Source: Cellvibrio sp. (lineage in GTDB: Bacteria; Pseudomonadota; Gammaproteobacteria; Pseudomonadales; Cellvibrionaceae). Taken from it: a stretch of DNA of 29,125 bases. Positions 1-7,613 of the stretch are shown piece after piece (the first letter of the stretch is position 1; every line of letters starts with the position of its first letter). The stretch covers positions 1 through 29,125 of the forward strand of contig JAJQJO010000002.1 of NCBI GenBank assembly GCA_021323495.1, in the 5' to 3' direction. The notes beneath the pieces were generated by a model. The model saw only the letters and a list, made by a program, of their open reading frames with translations. It was not told the origin of the DNA and ran no database searches. Both the position numbers and the translations under genes were made by a program.

Positions 1-1
1 A

Positions 2-1078
2 TCCAAACACCTGGCGGTTAACATGCAACAGCAAACGCAAAGCAATTGGTGCTGGGCAGCCACATCCACCAGCGTCTCGCATTTATAATGGTTTTACAGC
101 ACCTGGACCCAATGCAAAGTCGCCAACGCCGAATTGGGACACACCGATTGCTGCACAGCGCCGGTACCTTCGCCCTGCAATGTACCTTGGTATCTGGACC
201 GGGCACTGACCCGAACCAACAATTTTGTCAGCATCTCCGGGCCAGCAACTTTCGCTCAAGTGCGCGCCGAAATAGATGCCGGTCGGCCAGTAGGCGCACG
301 AGTGGGCTGGAGTGGAGGAGGTGGTCACTTTATGGTGATCTATGGTTACAGTATTGTGCTCGGCGTAGAGTATCTGGACATAGATGACCCTATTTATGGT
401 AAAAGCCACATCACCCTGGATGAGTTCTCACATAACTATCAAGGCAGTGGTACATGGACGCACACCTATCTCACCAAGAGTTATTTTAAAATGCCCATCA
501 AATTCTATGAATTGCGCGAGCCGATTCTGCATCTGATTTGGGAAAAACGCCCACTCTTGCAAGTTAAAAATAGCCTGATACTTACTGGCAAACTTCAAGA
601 GGCACTGCAAGAAAATACGACTACCGTAGGTACGGCTCATCGAGTTCATATTTTAGGACTGGATGCCCTGGCTACTGGCAGCACACCAGACAAAATACAT
701 AATTTCGTCCGCGTATTTGAAACTGAAAAAGGAGCGCCCAGCGCTTTCTTTGACGTGAATGACGGCGATGCACCACGGGTTATACAGATGTCTACCGCTA
801 CTCAACCACTAAAATTATTCAGCAAAGGTATTGAACAAGCATTAACGCAAATAGAACGTAACAATGTGGAGTGTGAATTAAAAATCCTCAAAATCCCTGC
901 ACTCAACTTTGAAGCTGTCTGGGCAGACTTTGACGGCGCAGAAAAGGATTTTGTAGTGCCCTTATATAGTGTTGGCAAATTAGAGGCTCATAAACCTGTA
1001 GCTTTGGATGAGGCTATGGTTGGGTTGCAGGAAAGCGCACGTGCCCTTGTCAATATGGATGACACTATGGGTGCCTAG
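2..1078 (+). pseudogene. Papain-like cysteine protease, 5'-truncated by the window edge and interrupted by an in-frame TAA
   Basis: Reading frame 2 is open from base 2 and carries the catalytic motif NWCWAA (Cys codon 50-52). It then hits TAA at 86-88 and continues without another stop to TAG at 1076-1078. After the stop come WTQC, the Cys pair DCC, PWYLDRAL and GWSGGGGHFMVIYGY; His codon 326-328 is the likely catalytic His, and YLDIDDP probably supplies the third residue. This is the layout of bacterial C39-like/papain-like secreted proteases. By my recollection of the family, spacing from WCWAA to WTQC is normal and a Tyr usually stands where the TAA is, so TAT/TAC to TAA is the simplest change. 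The rest, from about base 480, is a ~200-residue domain I do not recognise. The longest ATG-initiated remnant (134-1078) lacks the catalytic Cys. The 5' end and any signal peptide lie outside the window. Confidence 0.75.
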
Positions 1079-1129
1079 GCTCCATCTCTGGTTTATTATA
1101 AACACATCTTTTTAAAAGAACATTTTTCT

Positions 1130-1154
1130 GCCCGCGAACTGTGGGCGTTTTTTT
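1130..1154 (+). terminator. Intrinsic terminator after the cysteine protease
   Basis: A GCCCGC / GTGGGC stem (six pairs, one G-U) with loop GAACT is followed by GTTTTTTT. It works only on the plus strand, since the minus strand has no T-run after the hairpin. It therefore ends the protease transcript and not algR, which converges from the right. Confidence 0.75.
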
Positions 1155-1171
1155 GGAAAAAAATCAGCTCA

Positions 1172-1779
1172 TCACATCATTTTTAATAATTCTTTTAAAT
1201 CGCTGACATGGCGACGGCTGATCACAGGACGCAACTCGGTATCGGCCAAACGTACCTGGTACTGCCCCTGCGCATTGCGTTCCAATGCTTCAATGTGTTT
1301 CACCGCCACCAGGGAATTGCGATGCACACGCACGAACCGCGCACCAAATTCTTCTTCCAATTCTTTTAAGGTTTCATCGAGCAAATGCTCGCCATTGCGA
1401 TGATAGACAGTGACATATTTATGGTCAGCGAGAAAATAACGCACATCTTCCAGCGGAATTAATTCAACCTCACTGGTTTTAACAGATAACCCACTGCATT
1501 GGTACCAAAGGCATCCAGCGCATATTGGTCAAAGGCAGTGCAAAAAATAACTGCAGGTGCATCTTCCAATTCGGCAATATCCTGCGCGAGACTTAAGCCG
1601 TCGCGGCCGGGCATGCGGATGTCGAGCAGCACTATATCCGGGTCATTGCGCGTGATGGCAGCCAGTGCGTCTTCGGCATTGTCGGCCTCGGCAACCACAC
1701 AGAAGCCATCGATTTTTTCCACCATGCGCAACAGGCGCTGACGCGCGAGGGTCTCATCGTCAACAATCAGGATATCCAT
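1172..1779 (-). pseudogene. algR: AlgR-type LytTR response regulator, split by a linker deletion and frameshift
   Basis: The first part (1779 to 1459, 106 codons) is a complete CheY-like receiver: acidic pair D7-D8, phospho-acceptor D53 in LLDIRMPG, conserved T in FCTAFDQ, and K in LLKPVR. It stops at TAA immediately after KPVRLN. The second part lies in another frame: its upstream codons read SEVELIPLEDVRYF and it runs to 1172 as a LytTR DNA-binding domain (ADHKYVTVY, FVRVHRNSLV, SRRHV). In Pseudomonas AlgR about 44 residues separate KPVR from IELIP; here that linker is essentially missing and the frame changes at the junction near 1465-1470. ATG 1779 has GAGAG upstream. A GTG at 1444 could restart translation, but its Shine-Dalgarno spacing is poor. 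The pairing with algZ upstream is normal. In pseudomonads AlgR controls type IV pili, alginate and virulence genes. Confidence 0.8.
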
Positions 1780-1869
1780 CGTTACTCTCTCATTCTCTTA
1801 AGCCCAGGCTCTGCTTTTAAAAAAAATAAACGCACGCTTTTAATACCGGTCCATGCTATCGATTTTATG

Positions 1870-3012
1870 TCACACCGTTAACGGACAAAAAATATAGGTC
1901 GTAAATAGGCCATTCTCTGCACTGCTGGACAACCGCGCCGCCGTGCCAAAATGCGCGGTCAAGCGGCGCCGGATATTATCCAGCGCCATGCGGTTGTGAC
2001 GCGCCGAGGCATCACTTTGGTGATTATTCTTTTTGGCCAATAAATAGGGGTTAATGATCACGATGCTGAGCTGCTTGTCATTTTGCGATACCTTCACGGT
2101 AATTTTTCCGCCTTTGGGCAGCGGTTCTATCCCATGAAAAATTGCGTTCTCTACCAATGGCTGCATCATCAAACTGGGAATTTTTAACTTCGGATTGTAA
2201 CTGCCAATTTGCCAATCCAACTGTAAACGCCGCCCCAGGCGCAATTGTTCTATATCGAGATAGTGCTTGCATAATTCCAACTCGCGTTCCAACGGGATCA
2301 ACGTCGGCTCCGCCAGGCTGGCGCGAAACAATTCTGATAAATCTTCCACTACGCGCTCGGCTGTGTCCGGATCAGTCGCAATCAAACTCGCGATCGAATT
2401 CATACTGTTAAATAAAAAATGTGGGCGGATACGCGACTGCAACGCCTGGATACGCGCCTGCATTTCTGCCTGTTGCTGGTTGCGCAATTGCTGTTGCAGA
2501 TACAGATAGCGCAGTAAAATGCCCGATAAAATCGCGGCAATCACCATATTATTGAGCAGCAACCAACCATCAAAGCGAAATGCTTGCCCATCCATAAACG
2601 CCATGCCGCTAGCGCCATAAATAATCCACTGCCCAGCCACACAAAGTACCAGGGTAATCGCCAATACCAAGGCATAAGTGGTGCAACCTGCGCGCACGTG
2701 GTCTTGCCGCCCTAACCAAAAGCGCAAGCGGCAGAGCGCAATCGCGCTGAACACCACAATCCACTGCACCTGCACTGAAATAAGGGCCAACTTGTCCCAA
2801 CTAAAATGCTGCAGGCCAGAGGATGCACTGATCGTTAACAGCACCGCGAGCAGCTCGGCCACCAGCACCAGCAGGAATACTGACTGACTGCTGCACAAAT
2901 CCGGCAAAAACGGATTGGCTGGCTCAGCGGGCACAGGGCGCTGCGCCTTGACCTTGGTATTCGTGGTCCTGGAATTAGAGGCCTGGGTACCGGCAGCCTT
3001 GGTGCTGTTCAT
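1870..3012 (-). CDS. algZ: AlgZ/FimS-type sensor histidine kinase (LytS-family His_kinase)
   Basis: This membrane sensor is the cognate partner of AlgR. The protein has about 380 residues from ATG 3012, which I prefer because the longer frame to 3087 would cover the likely argH promoter; other family members are near 360. Four or five hydrophobic segments fill the N-terminal half (for example SVFLLVLVAELLAVLLTI and YALVLAITLVLCVAGQWIIY). A glutamine-rich coiled segment follows, then the His_kinase box RIRPHFLFNSMNS with the putative phospho-His at residue 198. The ATP-binding N-box PLVENAIFHGIEP and a degenerate C-terminal lobe complete it. It is divergent from argH, and algR lies 90 bp downstream, the same order as in Pseudomonas. 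Since algR is broken here, the kinase may have lost its partner or act on another LytTR regulator. Confidence 0.88.
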   Translation of the reverse strand: MNSTKAAGTQASNSRTTNTKVKAQRPVPAEPANPFLPDLCSSQSVFLLVLVAELLAVLLTISASSGLQHFSWDKLALISVQVQWIVVFSAIALCRLRFWLGRQDHVRAGCTTYALVLAITLVLCVAGQWIIYGASGMAFMDGQAFRFDGWLLLNNMVIAAILSGILLRYLYLQQQLRNQQQAEMQARIQALQSRIRPHFLFNSMNSIASLIATDPDTAERVVEDLSELFRASLAEPTLIPLERELELCKHYLDIEQLRLGRRLQLDWQIGSYNPKLKIPSLMMQPLVENAIFHGIEPLPKGGKITVKVSQNDKQLSIVIINPYLLAKKNNHQSDASARHNRMALDNIRRRLTAHFGTAARLSSSAENGLFTTYIFCPLTV

Positions 3013-3062
3013 TAAGGTCTTCTTTATCCGTGTTTTAATAAGTCTTTGAATAGGCATTCGGC

Positions 3063-3068
3063 TATAAT
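3063..3068 (+). promoter_or_regulatory. Probable -10 element for argH
   Basis: A perfect TATAAT lies in the algZ-argH divergent region, about 125 bp before the argH start. No convincing -35 at 16-18 bp spacing is visible, so it may depend on an activator or on extended contacts. Confidence 0.4.
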
Positions 3069-3193
3069 GCGCGGCCTGCGGTGCCAAGGCCAGTTATGTA
3101 TTGCGTCGCCCCCGGGTTGCGATGCCGATATCAATGGTAGCCTAATCGCGCCCGACATCTCTTTCATTATTTCCAGTTTGTGGACACATGCTC

Positions 3194-4594
3194 ATGAGCC
3201 AAAACGATCAGCCTATCAAACCCTGGGGCGGCCGCTTCAGTGAAGCCACCGACGCTTTTGTCGAGCGTTTTACCGCCTCCATTGGTTTTGATTACCGCCT
3301 CTATCATCACGACATTAATGGCTCCATCGCCCATGCCACCATGCTCGCCAAAGTAGGCGTGCTGACCGACGCCGAGCGCGACCAGATCATCACCGGACTG
3401 GAAGAGATCCGTGCAGAAATCGTCGCTGGTAAATTCACCTGGTCGGTGAGCCTTGAAGATGTGCATATGAACATTGAAGCGTTGCTGACCCAGCGCATCG
3501 GCATCACCGGTAAAAAACTTCATACCGGACGCTCACGCAACGATCAAGTTGCCACCGATATCCGCCTCTATTTGCGCGACGAAATCGATGCAATCGCCAA
3601 AGAGTTAACCCGTTTGCAACGAGGCTTGTTGCAAGTTGCTGAAGCCAATGCCGACACCATCATGCCCGGCTTTACCCATTTGCAAACGGCACAGCCAGTC
3701 ACTTTTGGCCATCACCTGTTAGCCTGGTTTGAAATGTTGCAACGCGACTATGGTCGCCTGCAAGACTGCCGCAAGCGCGTTAACCAATCACCGCTGGGCG
3801 CTGCTGCACTCGCCGGCACCACCTACCCCATCGATCGCGCCTACACTGCGCAACTACTGGGTTTTGATGCACCGACCGAAAACTCGCTGGATTCGGTAAG
3901 CGACCGCGACTTCGCCATCGAATTCGCTGCCTTCGCCAGCATACTAATGATGCATTTATCGCGCGCGAGCGAAGAACTGGTGCTCTGGACCTCATCGCAA
4001 TTCAGCTTTATCGATTTGCCGGACCGCTTCTGCACCGGTTCCTCGATCATGCCGCAAAAGAAAAACCCCGACGTGCCTGAACTGGTGCGCGGCAAAACCG
4101 GCCGTGTTTATGGCCATTTGACTGCACTATTGACGTTGATGAAATCCCAACCTTTGGCTTACAACAAGGATAACCAGGAAGACAAAGAGCCGGTATTTGA
4201 TGCCATCGATACAGTCAAAGATTGCCTGCGTGCCTTTGCCGATATGGTGCCCGCAATCCAGCCCCGTAAAGAGAAAATGTACGAAGCCGCCAAACGCGGC
4301 TTTTCGACCGCGACCGATCTGGCGGATTACCTTGTCCGTCGGGGCGTACCTTTCCGCGATGCGCACGAGATTGTCGGCAAGTCAGTAGCTTACGGAGTGC
4401 AAACCGGTAAAGACCTGTCCGAGATGAGCCTGGCCGAGCTGCAACAATTCTCTACCGTAATCGAGCAGGATGTGTTTGCAGTGTTGACGCTGGAAGGTTC
4501 AGTCGCCGCGCGTAACCACATTGGTGGCACAGCGCCGGCACAAGTCAAGGCGGCTGTTGGCCGTGCCAAAGCGAGTATGGAAAGCCGTAGATAA
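3194..4594 (+). CDS. argH: Argininosuccinate lyase
   Basis: It catalyses the last step of arginine synthesis, splitting argininosuccinate into arginine and fumarate in the cytoplasm. The protein is 466 residues from ATG 3194 (468 from ATG 3188); both starts are possible and neither has a strong ribosome site. Family features are all present: the N-terminal KPWGGRFSE, the substrate-binding THLQTAQPVTFGHH, and the fumarase/aspartase signature GSSIMPQKKNPD. Length is typical (about 460). It is transcribed away from algZ, the arrangement seen in pseudomonads, and is followed at once by a strong terminator, so it is probably monocistronic. Confidence 0.97.
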   Translation: MSQNDQPIKPWGGRFSEATDAFVERFTASIGFDYRLYHHDINGSIAHATMLAKVGVLTDAERDQIITGLEEIRAEIVAGKFTWSVSLEDVHMNIEALLTQRIGITGKKLHTGRSRNDQVATDIRLYLRDEIDAIAKELTRLQRGLLQVAEANADTIMPGFTHLQTAQPVTFGHHLLAWFEMLQRDYGRLQDCRKRVNQSPLGAAALAGTTYPIDRAYTAQLLGFDAPTENSLDSVSDRDFAIEFAAFASILMMHLSRASEELVLWTSSQFSFIDLPDRFCTGSSIMPQKKNPDVPELVRGKTGRVYGHLTALLTLMKSQPLAYNKDNQEDKEPVFDAIDTVKDCLRAFADMVPAIQPRKEKMYEAAKRGFSTATDLADYLVRRGVPFRDAHEIVGKSVAYGVQTGKDLSEMSLAELQQFSTVIEQDVFAVLTLEGSVAARNHIGGTAPAQVKAAVGRAKASMESRR

Positions 4595-4612
4595 ATCACC
4601 TCTTCCAGCCTG

Positions 4613-4648
4613 AAAAAGCCGCCCTTTGCACTAAAGAGGCGGCTTTTT
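4613..4648 (+). terminator. Intrinsic terminator after argH
   Basis: Perfect 11-bp arms AAAAAGCCGCC / GGCGGCTTTTT, with an extra inner CTTT/AAAG pairing, lie 18 bases after the argH stop. The A-run/T-run symmetry could make it work in both directions. Confidence 0.9.
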
Positions 4649-4845
4649 ATTTTATGATCTATAACTATCTGGCACGAATAGTCAGGGTCTCAGCCCGATA
4701 TTTAATCAATCCAGATGCCCGGCGTCGACATCAAAATCATCACCTTATTCCCACTATCCGCTAGTATTCATACCAATATCGACTAGCCTTTAGGTTTGGC
4801 ACACTGTTTTTTTGTCCGGACCAATACCGAGGCGCAATTAAAGGG

Positions 4846-7608
4846 ATGGGTAACAAATCATTGCATTCAGGCGAGACTGAAGAAGCACTGGCAGCCAAAA
4901 TTCAGCTGCTGGAGGATGAGCTTGTGTCTCTGAAACAGACTCTACAAACCCAAAATGCCATGCAACAATTGCGCGCCGCTGCAGCGGGAAAGCCGGAAAA
5001 TGACACCGGGCTGGAAGCCCCGGCACCCAGTATCAGCAGCAAAACCAAACTGGCCGAAGGACCAATCTTTGATGAAACCTGGGTGATGGAAACACTCAAG
5101 TTCCTGGTCAAACAACAGCATGCAACCAGCACCTCACAAGTACTAACGCAGGTCGGCAGGTCATTGGATTTGCGCGAAATTGGCCTTTGGGGCTGGGATC
5201 CACATACCAGCAGTGTCGATCTGTTGAACCAGTGGGCAGCGCCGGATCTGGGTGACGCTACACGCCAGTATCTCCAATATCCCGACTGGCTATATTTTTT
5301 GCTCAAACCCGAATCCAGTTACTTTCGCCACTTGCGCGATGGCGCTCCCCTGGTGCTCACCGCGACCGACCACGATTTGGCCGACGCCACCCAAGGCCTG
5401 CGCACGCTGGATATTTATAACAGCCTGATAATCCCCCTGTGCGAACAAACCCAGCTGCGTGGTTTTATGACCCTGCACCGCGACAATCCCCGCACCTGGC
5501 ATCCGCAAGATATTAAAGCGCTCGCCAGCTTGCTCGGCTGGCTGTTCCGCTTTATGCACCAGCATGAGCAATTGCGTCTGATAAATGACCGGGATACCCG
5601 CTACCAGTATGCGATGGAGGCGACTAGTGATGGCCTTTGGGACTGGAATTTACTGACCAATAAAATTTATTTCAGCCGCAGCTATTTACGCATGCTCGGC
5701 TACGATTACGAGGACCTTCCCGGCAACCTGGATACGCTGCGCGACTATTTTGTCCACCCGGATGATGTGGACACCATGCTCGGCGAGTATCAGGATGCAA
5801 TCGATAACAACCGTGAATCATTGCAATTGCAATTTCGCATGTTGCACCGCGACGGCAATATTATTTGGGTGCATTCCAAAGCGAAATTTTTTGAACCTGA
5901 TCACCAGGGACATGCCAGCCGTTGCGTGGGAGTCAACACCGACATTTCCGATTTTATGAGTTCGCGCGAGGAATTGCTAAGCGCCAAAGCCCAAGCCGAT
6001 CTCGCCAGCAAAACCAAAAGTGAATTTCTCGCGCGCGTCAGCCATGAAATACGCACACCCATGAATGCCATTATAGGTATCGGCTATTTATTGCAAGACA
6101 CCCAACTCGACGAGCAACAACAGAGCTATCTAACCAGCATTAATTCCGCGGCTGATTCACTCTTGCAGATCATCAACCAACTGCTCGATTTTTCCAAGTT
6201 TGAATCGGGGCGCGTTATCCTGGAATACGCCCATTTTGATCTCGAACAATTATTTGAAAAAATATCGCGCCTGTTTGAAATTAGCGCCCTGCATCGCTCG
6301 GTCGATATTATCTACGACATCAAATCCGGAGTGCCGCGTTTTTTACGTGGTGATGCATCGCGCCTGAGCCAAATCCTCGGCCATCTGATCAGCAATGCTT
6401 TCCAATATTCCAATACCAACCAAGTGCTGGTGGGTGTGCGTCGCCAAAGCCAAACCAGTAAAAAAGTGGTGCTTGAATTCAGCGTAGAAGATACCGGCCT
6501 GGGCATGACTGAAGAAAAACTGGCGCACATCAAAGAGCGGCTGGTATTTAACAAACACACCCCCGAAACGGAAAAAAATACTTATGGCCTCGGCATCTGT
6601 AGTCATCTTGTCCACTTGATGCAGGGTGATTTCCATATTGATTCCAGCCTCAACAAGGGTTGCAAAGTTACGTTCAGTGCCGCCTTTGAACACAGTCATC
6701 TGGGCGAAAAAACCCTGATCAACCACCCGCGCGATTTAAATAATATTCGCGCACTGATTGTCGATGACAACACTATCGCCCGCACTATAATCGCCAGTAC
6801 CGCGCGCAGTATTCATTTGCAAGTCGATGAAATAGATAATCCCGTCGCTGCGATAGAGCGTATCCGCCAAGCGGATAATTTAGGCCAACCCTATCATTTT
6901 GTCTTGCTCGATTACCGCATGCCAAATATGAACGGCTTGCAGCTTACCGGGTTGATCAAAACTGATCGCAGCCTCAAGCAAAAACCAAGAGTTTTTTTAA
7001 TTTCTGCTTACCACCGCGACGAAATTTCCAGCGCTGACCCAAACGCTATTTTAGTAGACGAATTTTTAAGCAAACCGGTCAGCGAATCACGCTTGTTTGA
7101 TGCCATCAGCCAGGCAATCGGACGCGAACAAATGTTGCAGGAAATCAGCCCGGAAATAGTTACACCAACCGATATTGAGGCGTTGCTTGAAAACGCGCAT
7201 ATCCTGGTTGCCGAGGACAATATCGTCAACCAACAAGTAATTCGCGGCATCCTCAAAAAGAAAAAAATAAACACAGTCATTGCAACAAATGGTATTGAGG
7301 CGCTGAAGCTGTTGGAAACGACGAAAGAGCCCTTTGATGCAATACTCATGGATTTGGAAATGCCGGAAATGGACGGTATTGAAGCAACCCGGCGTATTCG
7401 CGCTGGCCAGTTGCGCGTCAACGTACTGCAACAAACCATCCCTATCATTGCCGTCACCGCCCAGGCAATGCGCGGTGACCGCGAACGCTGTTTAGCGGCA
7501 GGGATGAATGGTTATTTATCCAAACCGGTAAATCCGGAATTACTTTACTCCACGCTCGCCGATCTTTTGCGCAAGAAAAAAATCACCCATAGCAACCCAC
7601 ATCGCTGA
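4846..7608 (+). CDS. Hybrid sensor histidine kinase with two receiver domains (GAF-PAS-HisKA-HATPase-REC-REC)
   Basis: A 920-residue cytoplasmic phosphorelay protein; I see no membrane segment. Order: coiled coil (about 10-45), GAF-like domain (about 80-235), PAS_3-type domain (about 245-365) ending in GVNTDISDF, and HisKA with phospho-His 400 in ARVSHEIRTPMN. HATPase_c follows, with N-box LISNAFQYS, G1 VEDTGLGM and G2 YGLGIC. Receiver 1 has D689 in LLDYRMPNMNG and receiver 2 has D836 in LMDLEMPEMDG, each closed by an SKPV lysine motif. There is no Hpt domain, so output must pass to a separate Hpt protein or stay internal. The start ATG has GAGG 13 nt upstream, somewhat far. cyaA begins 5 nt after the stop, so the two are almost certainly one transcript. 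The signal sensed cannot be read from the sequence. Confidence 0.92.
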   Translation: MGNKSLHSGETEEALAAKIQLLEDELVSLKQTLQTQNAMQQLRAAAAGKPENDTGLEAPAPSISSKTKLAEGPIFDETWVMETLKFLVKQQHATSTSQVLTQVGRSLDLREIGLWGWDPHTSSVDLLNQWAAPDLGDATRQYLQYPDWLYFLLKPESSYFRHLRDGAPLVLTATDHDLADATQGLRTLDIYNSLIIPLCEQTQLRGFMTLHRDNPRTWHPQDIKALASLLGWLFRFMHQHEQLRLINDRDTRYQYAMEATSDGLWDWNLLTNKIYFSRSYLRMLGYDYEDLPGNLDTLRDYFVHPDDVDTMLGEYQDAIDNNRESLQLQFRMLHRDGNIIWVHSKAKFFEPDHQGHASRCVGVNTDISDFMSSREELLSAKAQADLASKTKSEFLARVSHEIRTPMNAIIGIGYLLQDTQLDEQQQSYLTSINSAADSLLQIINQLLDFSKFESGRVILEYAHFDLEQLFEKISRLFEISALHRSVDIIYDIKSGVPRFLRGDASRLSQILGHLISNAFQYSNTNQVLVGVRRQSQTSKKVVLEFSVEDTGLGMTEEKLAHIKERLVFNKHTPETEKNTYGLGICSHLVHLMQGDFHIDSSLNKGCKVTFSAAFEHSHLGEKTLINHPRDLNNIRALIVDDNTIARTIIASTARSIHLQVDEIDNPVAAIERIRQADNLGQPYHFVLLDYRMPNMNGLQLTGLIKTDRSLKQKPRVFLISAYHRDEISSADPNAILVDEFLSKPVSESRLFDAISQAIGREQMLQEISPEIVTPTDIEALLENAHILVAEDNIVNQQVIRGILKKKKINTVIATNGIEALKLLETTKEPFDAILMDLEMPEMDGIEATRRIRAGQLRVNVLQQTIPIIAVTAQAMRGDRERCLAAGMNGYLSKPVNPELLYSTLADLLRKKKITHSNPHR

Positions 7609-7613
7609 TCTCC

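Noticed and set aside
86..88. TAA read as a sense codon (recoding)
   Set aside because: Other genes in the window use TAA as a normal stop, and nothing near the codon suggests a recoding signal.
3046..3051. TTGAAT as the -35 of the argH promoter
   Set aside because: Only 11 bp from the TATAAT at 3063, too close for a sigma-70 promoter.
3167..3523. Long frames antisense to argH and other genes
   Set aside because: They lie fully within well-identified genes and show no independent motifs; they are shadows of codon bias.
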